Made by a program: the position numbers and the translations under genes
Shown: piece by piece, positions 1 through 11,300 of the stretch
How positions within the stretch are numbered: the first letter of the stretch is position 1
Layout: every line of letters starts with the position of its first letter
NCBI GenBank assembly: GCA_023052935.1
Contig: CM041292.1
Coordinates: 89,883,169-89,947,168 of the forward strand
From: Piezodorus guildinii
Taxonomy: Eukaryota > Arthropoda > Insecta > Hemiptera > Pentatomidae
Reading direction: 5' to 3'
Length of the DNA: 64,000 nt
Notes under the pieces: generated by a model
What the model saw: only the letters and a program-made list of their open reading frames with translations
Database searches by the model: none
Told to the model about the DNA's origin: nothing

Positions 1-1660
1 CAAGTCTGTTCAACAGGGGCTAGTGGAGTGTCATTAAAGGATACTATGGGGCAGGAAGTCATTGGTTTACGGCGAAGGGTAAAGGTTATTTGGTGGGATT
101 TGTTAGAATTAATTTTAATCCTCCATTTCTGACACCATACTTCAAGGTCTCGGATGTGGGATTGAAGAGTGTGGGAGGCAGTAAATGGATCATTATCTAC
201 CGATAGCACACACAGTCATCAGCATAAGTAGAAAGGAAAGTGTTAGGATGGGTTGGGATATCAGCTGTATAGACTGTATAAAGGACAGGTCCTAGGATGC
301 TGCCTTGGGGAACACCAGCAGATTGAGAAAAAAGGGAGGAATAGGAGCTGTGGTGATTTATTTGGAAAGATCCATCAGCAAGGTAGGACTGCATAATAAG
401 AAAATAAGTAGGAGAGAGAAATAGGCAGAGCTTGTAAAGCAATCCCGGGTGCCAGACTCGGTCAAAGGCCTGTTCTATGTCGAGAAAGGCTCCCAATCCG
501 CGCTCCAACGCAGAGGAGACAATCCACCACACAATGACATTGCTGGATAGTGGAGTGAGATGTACGGAAACCGAATTGATGATCTGGAATAATATGATGG
601 GAATCAAGGATTGGGTAGATTCGTTTCAGAAGGAGTTTTCCAGAATTTTTCCCATAATACATAAAAGAGATATGGGACGGTAGGAAGATGGATTTTCAGG
701 TGACTTTTTAGGCTTAGGGATCATTTTTACTATGAATAATTTCCAGGAGGCAGGAAAATAAGTAGTACGTAGTACGGCATTGTAGATGTAGGTGAGGAAT
801 AGGATGGCTTTTTGAGGGAGATGTTTCAAGATATGGGAAGTGATTTGGTCATGGCCAGGAGCTTTTCGAGCAGGTAATCTATGAATGATATTGGATATTT
901 CTAAAGGATGGAAAGCTTTAGGTGGAAGGGTCATTTGGAGAGAAATAGGTAGGTCTTCTTCTATCCTTTCAAGGTGTTCGGGATTAAGGATATCTGGATA
1001 GGGAGTATAAGTATTGTAAAGATGTTGTCCGAATATCTGGGCTTTCTTATCGTCAGATCTTGTCCAGGTTTGGTTTTCAGTCAGGAGTGGATGGTGACAG
1101 TCTTTGAACTTAAGAAGTTTTTTTGTAGTTGTCCATAATGATTTGTCTGTTGTAGTAAGATTTTCAGTAAAGCTGAGTAAATTTTGAATTGTGTATGTTT
1201 TTATTTCTGACTTGAGTTTGTTTGTTAGTTTGGTATAGTAAGTTTTGTCAGCTGGGTATCGAGTCTTATGCCACTTCGAACTCGCTCTGCGTTTTCTTTT
1301 ATTAAGAATAGAATGTGCTGTGGCAGATCAGTATGTTGAGTATCATTAATGTCAGTGGTCTTTGTGTTGTCAATTACACTGCAAGTTATGGAGTCAGTCA
1401 GTTTTTTTACAGCTATATCAATATCATTGTTTGTCTTGAGTGGAGTGTTCAAGTCCAATTTGCTTTCCAAGCCCAGTTGAAATACGTCCCAGCTTACTCG
1501 TCCTTTGATCAATGTAGGAGGAAGGGGTTTAGGAACAAAACTGGAATGCAAGGAAAGCAAAACCGGGCTATGATCTGAGGAAAGATCGTTCAGTGATCTG
1601 ATTATTGTTTGGGAGGAGGAAATTTTAGAGGAGATAAATATATACAGGATATCAGGTTTT
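1..1660 (-). pseudogene. Jockey-type non-LTR retrotransposon, endonuclease-RT region, decayed
   Basis: Read on the minus strand, the piece runs from the end of the apurinic-type endonuclease (SSDHSPV near 1585, the catalytic SDH box) through a linker (1225-1560) into reverse transcriptase. RT signatures are SSYRPISLL (near 690), FLDIEQAFDRVWH (near 470), AGVPQGSILGP (near 310) and YADD (near 215). The reading frame shifts at about 640, 535 and 210, so no intact protein is made. The left window edge cuts off the C-terminus. The last 200 bases match the copy at 29.4-30.1 kb, so both belong to one family. The 5' end stops near 1660, consistent with 5' truncation during target-primed insertion. 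The Jockey assignment comes from motif style and is an inference. Confidence 0.85.
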
Positions 1661-2158
1661 TTTTTTAGAGATGTTGGTCAATATGTGGGATTCATGGGTG
1701 AGAGAAAATTAAAAATTGAAATTGTAAAAAAGTAAAATTAAAAAAAAAAAATGTTTTCTAATTTTTTTTTATTAGGAGAAATATTGTAAATTATTTTAAC
1801 AAAACTTGTTTATTTCCAGTTTAAAAATGTTTATTATAAAAAAAAAAAAGGATGTTTTTGTGAAATTCAAATATTTATAAGTGTTGCAATACTTTTGACT
1901 GGGATATATATATATCATATCTTGGATGAACCTTTCATTATATAGTTATATGTAACATCTGAGTTATGAACATTTAGGCAACACTAAAATTTAATATTTC
2001 ATTCAAATACTTGAATAACTCAGAATTTTCTTTAGTGAATCATAATTAATGTTTCATTTACATTTTAAAATAATACTTCAGTTTATGACATCCTGAACTT
2101 GACCAAGTCACGTAACAATTGACCCACAAAAAATAAAATAATTTGATTCTTTAATTTA
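1661..2158. other. AT-rich non-coding stretch
   Basis: Poly-A/poly-T runs and a short (AT)n near 1903-1918. I see no coding signal or recognisable element. Confidence 0.5.
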
Positions 2159-2997
2159 AACTTTCACTTACTATATATAGTAAGGGAAAGTATTGCGATC
2201 TTGAAAATTTTCGAATTCCAGTTTTCAACGGAAATACACATTAAAGGGTCCCCTGAGTCCAAATAACCAAGTCCTGCAAAAAGGTCTGTGTGTGTGTGTG
2301 TATTTGTGGTAACTCCCGGGCGGAAACGGTAAGTCCTATGAAACTGAAATTTCATATTTAAGACAAATATATGCCCGAGACGTTACAAAACCTTTTTCAT
2401 CATAATGAGCCACTTTATTGCATGCATTTTGCATCTTTTTTCGATTTTCTCGAAAACCGTTCCGACGCTTTTGATTAAGCACACTATATCGATGTAAAAT
2501 TTAATAGACTTTAATATCATGTAGTTTTCATTCTGATTAAAATGGTGTGACAGGGCTTAAATGCCGATATTTTAAATTTTCTTCCTTTAAAGTACCTTTA
2601 ATTTTGTAGATCAAATAATAATAACTAGATTATCTTGTTAACGCTGATGAAAAACAGGTAAATATATAAATTGAATAAATTCGATACCCAACTAAAGGAG
2701 AAAACAGAAAAAAATTATTTTAATGCAATTTTTCTTTTAGATAAGATTTTAGAAAAAATATTATCTCATACACAAGCTTGTAAATGTTAAAAGAGAGTGA
2801 TGAAAAGCCGATAAAACTAACTGATTATCATAGATAATGATATAATAGATTTTTTAATAAAACACATGTTTCTATTAAAATACTATGTAAATAATCCTTT
2901 AACAATTTATTTTGTATCTAACTTTGTTTTAAAATTCTTAAATTGATATAAATAACGGAGGTAAGTGAAAGTCGTGTGTTGCGCTCACCAGATTTTT
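2159..2997 (+). mobile_element. TIR repeat family, copy A
   Basis: This is a full-length-looking copy, about 840 bp, of a repeat seen eight times in the window. It opens with ACTTTCACTTAC and a block containing AGTATTGCGATC, and closes with GGTAAGTGAAAGT followed by CGTGTGTTGCGC and CACCAGATTTTTT. The outer 12-13 bases form a terminal inverted repeat. A (GT)n tract sits at 2285-2301, at the same internal position as in other copies. I found no transposase-like frame, so it looks like a non-autonomous DNA element (MITE-like). The superfamily is unknown. Confidence 0.7.
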
Positions 2998-3699
2998 TAT
3001 AATCTGATCAGCTTGTAACATAGGATTTGTGTGCTATTTGACAATTCATTATTTACTCTGCACACAGTCATTTGAAATTAATTTTGAATGCCAACTCTTA
3101 GTTTCTGTTGAAATTATTAATATAAACTTAGATTTATTGTTTATTGTCCTTCTCTTGGAAAATGTATTTTCATTCAGAAAAATATTTCTCATTGTTTTCC
3201 TTTAGTTGATAATCAAATTGTTTCATAGTTTAATTTCATACATTTCTTATATCTAATAATAATTTGAAATTGTCAATTACTTCAAGTGATCAAAATTAAA
3301 GATAAATCTGGAAAAAAAAGTTTGAAAATTCGGCATTTAAGTCCTGTTATACTATTTTGATGAGAACAGAGTCTATCTGATATTAAAGAACATTTAATTA
3401 CATACTGATAAAATGAGTTTAATGAAAATTGTTAGGGTCATTTTTAAGAATATAGAAAGGAATGAACTTTATGATGTAAAGTAGCTCTTCTGTTAAGTTA
3501 ATTGTTTTGTAAAAGCTGCTGTAATGCATGCAACACATATATATCTATCTTATATATTAATTTCAGTTTTGAGTTAATTTTGGTTTTTGAACATTAACCA
3601 TACATATATACGATACACAGACAATTTTTAAGATTTGATTATATAGAATCAGAGAACCTTTCAGTGTGAACTTCTGTTAAAATATAAAATGTGCTATAT

Positions 3700-3760
<61 letters not shown>

Positions 3761-5340
3761 ATATATATATATATATATATATTTAAAATTATAAAAATAT
3801 AAAAAATATATATGTATATTTTTTTCTTTTATTTCTCCCTGTAATGCTATAAAATTCACACTCCTACCATAATTCTTATTTTAATAATGGTAATCTACAT
3901 CTTAATAAATTTAGAATTAGTAGAGCTAATAGACTAGTGTTTTGTATAAAAAGGAAAAACACTAGCTTAGAAATATCAATGGAATAGGTCTGTCTACTAA
4001 GATGCAATTTAGAATTAAATAGAATGTTATTTAAAACAAAGATAAGACTAATAAGAGAACCAAAAGCCATTTATTGGTGCTCTGTTCACCTGTACTGATA
4101 AAGGGATTAAAAGCAGCAACATACACTGCAATGGATGTTTGAATCTGGAGAAACATAATGAGAGAGATAAGGAGCCAGAAAACAGATGGGCTTTAATAAA
4201 ATAGTGAAATACCTCTTTAGTATCCTATGAAAACAGAAAACCAAATCTTTAAAATATATTAAATTTATATTCTTTTGTCTTGCGATTTTTAAATAAATAT
4301 TACAATGCTGAAGTTAAAACCATTAAAATTACATTGTTAAAAACTAGACATCACAGTATACAGGAACATTTTATTTTAGATGGATCAGTCAATTAGTTTA
4401 CAACAGGAGAGCAATTCATCAAAGAAATGAATAGTCTTAATATTTTATTTTGCAGTTACTATAAGTTTGAACAGATATAAAATATGACTGACACTTTACA
4501 CTTTACTTGTATCTTCAGGAATTCAACAGAAAGGTAAGCTTACAAACAGAAGCAGGCCTCTATTTAGTTATAGAGTAAGGCAGTAAACTATAAATAAAGG
4601 GGAAAAAAAAGTTACAAATGTGAAGAAGGTAAAATGTACTTGTAAGATATTGATTTGAGTTTTGAAGAGAAGAATCAAGTTTATTCTATTTCCTGCCAGA
4701 TTCACTGCTGAAGCTAATTGGCCAATGATCACTACAGGCAATAGTCATAAGGTGTTGAATCAAAATTGTTAATAGCCAGAGGTAGAAGCTTAATTCCATT
4801 CAGTTCTAAAATTTTTGTTTTGTGCAAACTAAAATATTTGGTCGAGCATAATCTTGTTGGTTTATGTTAACTAATTCTAGATAAATGTGTATCATCATAT
4901 CTTCTTTTAACTGAACTCATTAAAATTTTCAATTAATGACAACATGGATTGAATTATTAAATAAAGGATCTTTAGATTAGTAAAAAAGTTATTTATGCTA
5001 GGCAGAGGTAAACTTGCTAATAATACAAAAGAGGAAGAGCTAATGATTATATACTGAATATATGCAATTCATAGAAACCCAGCAATTTCTGGAAACCAAT
5101 AAAATTTCAATAAGGAACTTTGATCCCATTTCTTTGCTAGGTAATTTTTGACAACAGTTTTTGATCCTAATTAACACAAGTATTAAGATCCATAAAAAAA
5201 AAAAATTAAGTAGTTGGTTAGTTATTTTTCACTATTATAACTGTTGCAGTGGGAAACGTAATATTCTCTTATTTATTTTAATGTTACTGTTGGATATGTT
5301 CTTTTTTTGTCTTTCTTATTGAAGATAACACCAAGGTTTT
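2998..5340. other. AT-rich intergenic DNA
   Basis: No gene found. It holds the (AT)n tract listed separately and otherwise low-complexity AT-rich sequence. Short open frames here lack codon structure or recognisable motifs. Confidence 0.5.
3704..3781. repeat. (AT)n microsatellite
   Basis: About 78 bases of nearly pure AT dinucleotide, interrupted once by a TTTT. Confidence 0.95.
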
Positions 5341-5349
5341 TTTTATTTG

Positions 5350-5602
5350 TAACTCTGCCTAAAAGTTGAGTTTGAATCCCAGTCCAAGCGGTACTTTTAT
5401 AAGGATGTAATTAAATGGGGATTCACTCACAGCCTCTCCCCTGGGTATGTGAGACCCGTCAGCCAAATGGTAGCCACTCACAAAATTAGGCGTAGGGAGT
5501 GATGACCCTACACTACAAAACATCGAGAAACGTGAGTGTAATCTCCCAGGAGATTACTTCCAAGGCCCAGGACCTACACAGCCTGTCGTGCCACTGGAAG
5601 AA
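5350..5602 (+). repeat. tRNA-derived SINE, family 1, copy 1 (5' diverged)
   Basis: Matches the copy at 13965-14245 from its B-box region (GAGTTTGAATCCC near 5370) through the shared body: GGATTCACTCACAGCC, GTAGGGAGTGATGACCCTAC, CATCGAGAAACGTGAGTG and GCCACTGGAAG at the 3' end. The tRNA-like head is degenerate or truncated here. Homology of the two copies is directly visible; SINE status rests on the better head of the other copy. Confidence 0.75.
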
Positions 5603-6509
5603 TAGAGGGGCATACCTTCAGTTGATACACACCTTGATGACAGAGAGAGAGCTTGTTCTTACTTAGATATGCCTTTAGAATTAACATTGTAACCAGTAAC
5701 AACTTTGTCCTTTGTGCTCATGTTTGAGTATGCAACTTTACAAAAGTGTGTTTTATTCAGATTTTTAAAACTGTCTGTTATATTTGTTGAAGTGCCTTGA
5801 GATTATGTTTTCTAATACTTTAGTTATGAATTCATGAGATGGGAAAACAAGCACTAGTCTTTCAACAATCCTTAAGTGCCCATAAATCCTGAAATATAAA
5901 GTGTATCAAAGGAATTGCAGTTTTGGGCCTTGGTTTTGGACCTTTTAAAGAGTGTTACAATTTTTTTTATATTAAAGCAATTAGCCAACCCTGAGCTTAA
6001 AAAGCTGTCAGAAAATCAAATCCCATGATCACAATAACCCACTAAAAACACCAAGTTTATCTTCTTTATGGTTTAGTGAATATGCAGGACAGCCAAAAAC
6101 TCTAATCTTCTTAAGAACAGGCTTAAAGCCATACCAGCGTTCAGCAGGTGTAATACCACTAGGCAATATTGATGAGCTAAGTGGGTTGGTTATGAATGTA
6201 GCAGTCATCAATGCTTCGCCCCACATGTTTTTTTCAAGTTTACTGTCTAATAACAGACATTTGTTTTTTCCAATTGTTGTTTCTGCTCATTCTTTCAGCT
6301 TTACCATTTTGTGAAGGATTTTGAGGCATAGAATAGCTTATAGTATTACTGTTTGATTTACAAAAATCAACAAACTTAGTGGAAACATACTCTCCTCCTT
6401 GGTCACTACCTAAGTTCTCTATTTTCAAGCCGAATTTGGCTTCAGCCATCACTACAAATTATAGGTGGAATAGTCAGGAATCAGTCATTTTTGAAAAGTT
6501 TTTAATTTT

Positions 6510-6551
6510 TGCCAACGTTTCGGCTCAAGCTTGTGAGCCATCATCAGGGCA
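6510..6551 (-). ncRNA. Hammerhead ribozyme-like motif (left arm)
   Basis: Exact reverse complement of the motif at 6655-6696, carried in the other arm of the foldback. Confidence 0.55.
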
Positions 6552-6654
6552 TTACTGAGCCATGTCCAAGCATAAACTGTTTATGCAAGCATAAATCCAA
6601 TCGCATAAACAATCCAAGCATAAATCCAGTTTATGCTTGGACATGGCTCAGTAA

Positions 6655-6696
6655 TGCCCTGATGATGGCTCACAAGCTTGAGCCGAAACGTTGGCA
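6655..6696 (+). ncRNA. Hammerhead ribozyme-like motif (right arm)
   Basis: TGCC, then CTGATGA (6659-6665), a stem GGCTC/GAGCC with an 8-base loop, then GAAACGTT (6685-6692) and GGCA. In hammerhead numbering this gives C3UGANGA9, helix II, G12AAA15.1, a 2-bp A-C/G-U helix III and the GUU cleavage triplet, with TGCC/GGCA forming helix I. One extra T precedes helix II. Minimal type I hammerheads are known from Penelope-like elements. Self-cleavage is not shown. Confidence 0.6.
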
Positions 6697-7429
6697 AAAA
6701 TTAAAAACTTTTCAAAAATGACTGATTCCTGACTATTCCACCTATAATAGTTTCTACAGTCGACTATACACCCTCAATATAACGTCACTACAAATATTTT
6801 GAATTTTTCGAACACTTCTGATTTTTGGTGTAAAATATGGGTGGCACAAAAATTAGGGTAATGGTCAATAAATGTGAAAAAATAATTAAAATGATCATAC
6901 ATTAGAGGTGATATTTAGCCACAAACATCAATAGAGACAGCTTGGAGTACTCTGCTTGCCTTTCTAAAGACAACCACAAATTCTACTGCCTTGGCTACAC
7001 TAATATTCAAGTTTGCAGGACTTGAATCCTTGAGAAAATAACTATATTCCTTCTTCAAGAGGTGACAGGTGGCTCCTGAGTCCACTACAAAACATGCTAC
7101 ATCTGATGAATTTTCTTCACATACACCTGCTTTATCAGGAGAAGATTCAGCACTGCCATCTAGAGATGTGAAACTAAATTCATTACCAGATTTATCACTA
7201 GAAGTAGCAGCCAAACTTTTATTTTTTAACTTCGTGCAGAATCTTTTAAAATGTCCGTGACATTTACAATAAAAACAACCGACATTATTCATGTTCTTAG
7301 GGTTAGTCTCGTTAAAATTTCTATTATTATACTTATTGAATTTACCTTTCATTTTATGAACTGCAAGTACATTCTGTGACTAATATAAAATTGTATATTG
7401 TATATTATAAAATTGTAACATAACAATAA

Positions 7430-8095
7430 AAAATTTTTAGATAAAATAATCACAGAAGTATATGTCCCATTTGCCATTTAATATTACCTTTCACAACTTT
7501 ATAAACAATAAAACATTTTTTCTAAAATCTTCAACTTTCCAACAGTATATTATACATATTTACTACTATTCTTAGATTCAGAAAAAAAATTACCTACAAA
7601 TATATTTTTCCTCTTTTCTCCTCTAGTTGGCTATTAAATTCGTTCAACATGTATCTTTAGCTATTTTTATTAATACTAATAAAATAATATGGTTAATTTT
7701 TTAGAAACTACAGAATTAAAAGTACTTTAGAGGAAGAAAATTTGAACATTTGAATTTAAGTCCTGTTAGACTATATCAATCAGAACGAAAGCTACATGAA
7801 AGAGCCGTTTAGGAGGAGATTTTAAAAAAGTGCAAAATTCATGGTGTTAAGTGGCTCTCCTGGTTTGCCGATTTTGATGAAAAAGTTGCTGTAACATTTC
7901 AGGCATATACGCTCTTTAAATATGAAATTCCAGTTTTGTACAACTTATGGTTTTTGTGCTAGACTTGGTTATTTGTACTCAGGGGGCTCTTAAATGCATA
8001 TTTCCCTTGAAAACTGGAATTTGAAAATTTTCACGATTGCAATACTTTCCCTTACTATATATTTCATATATTATGTGAGTAAAAGTAAAAAATTA
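7430..8095 (-). mobile_element. TIR repeat family, copy B (partial, reversed)
   Basis: Reverse orientation. The start-type terminus lies at about 8040-8095 (GCAATACTTTCCCTTACTAT, then a diverged TIR GTGAGTAAAAGT). The body matches copies D and E. The other terminus is missing and the sequence runs into the copia remnant. It lies directly downstream of RTEL1. Confidence 0.65.
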
Positions 8096-8264
8096 GAATA
8101 TAATTCCATTAGTCACTTGAATATTAAAATAATTTAAAATTACAGATGTTATTTTCGTAAAGATCAATACTTAAACAAGATAGAATATATTGTATAATCA
8201 TAACACATACTTAATATAATGCTTAAGTTCAGTCAAAACACAATGATTAAATTAAAAATATAGC

Positions 8265-8270
8265 TTTATT
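8265..8270 (-). terminator. Poly(A) signal AATAAA for RTEL1
   Basis: TTTATT on the plus strand, about 100 bases past the RTEL1 stop codon. There is no genomic poly(A) tract here, which argues against RTEL1 being a recent processed retrocopy. Confidence 0.55.
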
Positions 8271-8369
8271 CACAGAATAACAATTATTTTAAGTAAAAAC
8301 ATTTTAAATATTTTTAACCATAGATCTTTATACATATTTACATGAAAAAAAAGTATTTCCCACTTATGT

Positions 8370-11300
8370 TTAAATATTGTTTTCTAAACAATATTTCTTG
8401 AATTCTTTTTCCCACTTTCCAGTAAAAAGTAAATAACACCGTTTAAATAAACTCTTAAATTCTTCATCAGTTTCGGGGAAAAGAATTTGTAAATAACTAA
8501 CTGTTTCTTTGAAATCTTCTTCAGAGCTAAATTTCTTAATCAATCCCATGAGTTGTGAATAACTACTGGGTTCCAGTGTCGATTTCAATTCAATAAGAAA
8601 ATTCTTTGTATCATTTAATCTCTTTTCTTTTTCTCTTGAAAGCTGGTCAGAACCAGGTAGATGAATGTCATCAATCTTAATGAATTCTAGCTTGATTTTC
8701 CGGCGCTTAGCTGGTGCATTCAAACTTTCCTCTGCTAAACTAATGTCGCCAAGCAGTAGGTTGCTAGAGGATGACTTATAATCCTTTCCTATTGCTCCTT
8801 CCATCTTTATACTTAACTGATGCAATCTTTTGATTAGTGATTCAACCTCCTTAGATTTATTCCCATCCAATTCAAAATTTTGATAAGTCTTGGGTGCAAA
8901 ATCAGCCAAAGGTTCTGGTACATCAAAAATAAAGGATGGGGTAGATTCTATTTTAAATTTTTCTGTGTATAACAAACATTTTTTTTCAAAATCTTCTATT
9001 ACCCTATCTAATACATTCAACAAATTATCATTCTTCAACATATGATTAAAAAACTGAAAAGAGCTACCAGACTCCACTGGGTTTGAATATAATTCATCTT
9101 TGTCTAAATTTTCAAGACATGATTTAGATTGCTTAGTTGAATTGAACTGTGATATATTTTCATAATGATTAAGGAGATTAGATACAATATTTAATCTACT
9201 TTCCAATGAAGTTTTTGCTTTGATTTTAGATAGAAATACAGAACTTTTACTACTATTATCTATAGATTGGAGGTTAGCACCTTCAATCGTAGATAGTTGG
9301 GAAAACTGATTCTGTGAATGGTGTATTTCAGATCTCCTCAATCCTCTAGATGAAGAATGGTCAAAAGAAGGAGTACATACCATCTTATTTTGAGCTATAG
9401 TGAATTTTGCTGCAGCTGAACTTTGGTTTTTCCTGAAGAAATTTCTTAAAACACCAATTGATTCTCCAAATGTCCGCGGCTTTGTAATTCTTTGCTGTAC
9501 CCATTTGGATAAATTTTGAACTATATTTTGATTATTAAATTGTGCATCACATAATATTATAGCTCCATAATCCTCTGAGTGTCTAATAACTCTACCTATA
9601 GCTTGATTGACCGCCCTAGTGGCTTCAAGAACATACCACACATCTCCAGTTAAATCTGTGTTATTCTTTCTGTTTTGATCAATATATTGTTTCTTCAATT
9701 TTACTTTGGGGTCATATAGTGGAGGATAAGGAAGGCCAGCAATGATCACAGCACGTCCATATTGATCACTAAAATCAAGTCCTTCTGAAATCTTTCCTCT
9801 ACATACACCTATGAACACAGCTCCTCTCCCCCTTCCAGTTTCAATAGCCTTATAATATTCTTGACTTACTTGTTGTAGTTCAGACTTTGATTTTGGTTCT
9901 ATAAAAATGGGTTTTAGATGTCCTAATTTTTCCCATAAACCACTTTCTCTCCACATCTTCACAGCAATATTTAGCGTTGCATAACCAGGAAAAAACAGTA
10001 AAACGCCATCTGGTATAATTCGAAAGAAATTTTGCAATGTCAAACCCAATTCCTGCCAATAATCAGTATTTTGTCTGTTTGCATAATTGCATTTAAGTTG
10101 TATATTCCGAGGACCAACTTCAACTTGGCAAACAAAAACTTGATCTTTGCTGACAATGTGTGTACATTCTGCAGTGACTGGAGTATTTAAAGACATTTCT
10201 TTAACAAAACTAGAAATAGGGGCTAGAGTGCCACTAGTTAAAATCAGACTGCGGATTGAATCTATCATAACATTGTTCAAGCTAAATCCTGGATTAAAGC
10301 ACCAGTAATTAACAATCTTACCTCCTTTGCTATCTTTTGCATTGAATCCTCCAAATGAATTCCTTACTACTTCCTCTTCTATAAATACCCTAAAGTCTTT
10401 CTCAGGCATTTGTAGATTACTACCTTCAACAGTTGAATTAATAATAGTTAAATCATCGGCTAATTTTTTAAGAGAGCCACCTCTGCGACTATTTGAATCT
10501 GAAATTATAGAAAGAAATTCATAAATTTGAGTACATACTCTGATTAATTCTTGAGAGGTTTCAGCGTCAATTCCTGCTCTCTGCAGAAGTTCAAATATGT
10601 AAGAACCATTTTGGGTAATTGTCACATCTTTTGAAACTTTCAGCTGATCAATTACTGTTTCAAGAGAAGCTAGTTTTTCTTTTACAAAGCATAAATTTTC
10701 ACTTGTATAATCTCTTTCCACCATTAAAAATCCACTTTCAATATCATTATACATCACTTGCATTTCTTTGGTAACATCACTAATGGCTAATGCAATATCA
10801 GAACTTTTAATAGAAACAGAACAAGCTTCTTCACACACTTTGTCTATATTGTGAGCTTCATCTAAAATAATAACACTATTGACTAAAGAAATTTTCAATG
10901 CTTTACGAATGTGGTAATCAAATAAGTAATTGTAAGGCATAAATATTACATCAGCTTTTTCTTGTAATTCTCGAGCCATATAATATGGGCAACATCCCTT
11001 TTTTGTAGACTTAGAAATCAAATCTTCAATATCAGTAATCCCTTCAGTAAATGTAATATCATCTTTGACTCTCTCAACATTATTGCCAAAATGACAAGTT
11101 TTGTTCCTCATGTGCAAGCTGCATAAAGCATTTTTTAAAGACAAATTGGGTTCATTCTTAACCTGAGGGTGAATACACATTTGATCTCTTGAGCCCAAAA
11201 TAGTAACTTTAAAATTTTTAAAAGCAGTTTTCTGTAATTCTAACATGGCTTTACTTAATTGAGAATGAGTTCGAGAAGAATATATTACTCTAGGAAATAA

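Larger units (their letters stand above)
6449..6795. mobile_element. Foldback element with perfect 121-bp arms and 11-bp TSD
   Basis: Positions 6459-6579 and 6627-6747 are, as far as I can read, perfect reverse complements with a 47-base loop. The unit is bounded by the direct repeat TCACTACAAAT at 6449-6459 and 6785-6795, which looks like a target-site duplication inside the copia remnant. Each arm contains a hammerhead-like motif. The arrangement resembles inverted terminal (pLTR) segments of a Penelope-like element without its RT body; that attribution is an inference. Confidence 0.8.
6000..7380 (-). pseudogene. Ty1/copia LTR retrotransposon gag-pol remnant
   Basis: On the minus strand, from high to low coordinates: a gag zinc knuckle CFYCKCHGHFKRFC (near 7275), an aspartic protease active site VVDSGATCHLL (near 7075), then integrase segments with LGSDQGGEYVSTKFVDFC (near 6385), MPQNPSQNGKAER (near 6310), and the typical PAERWYGFKP and VFGCPAYS (near 6130 and 6085). 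The order gag, PR, IN is copia-like. The integrase is split by the foldback insertion at 6460-6784, and RT/RNase H is absent. I did not find LTRs. Confidence 0.85.

Noticed and set aside
10327..10524. Plus-strand open frame within RTEL1
   Set aside because: Shadow of the RTEL1 coding strand with no motif of its own.
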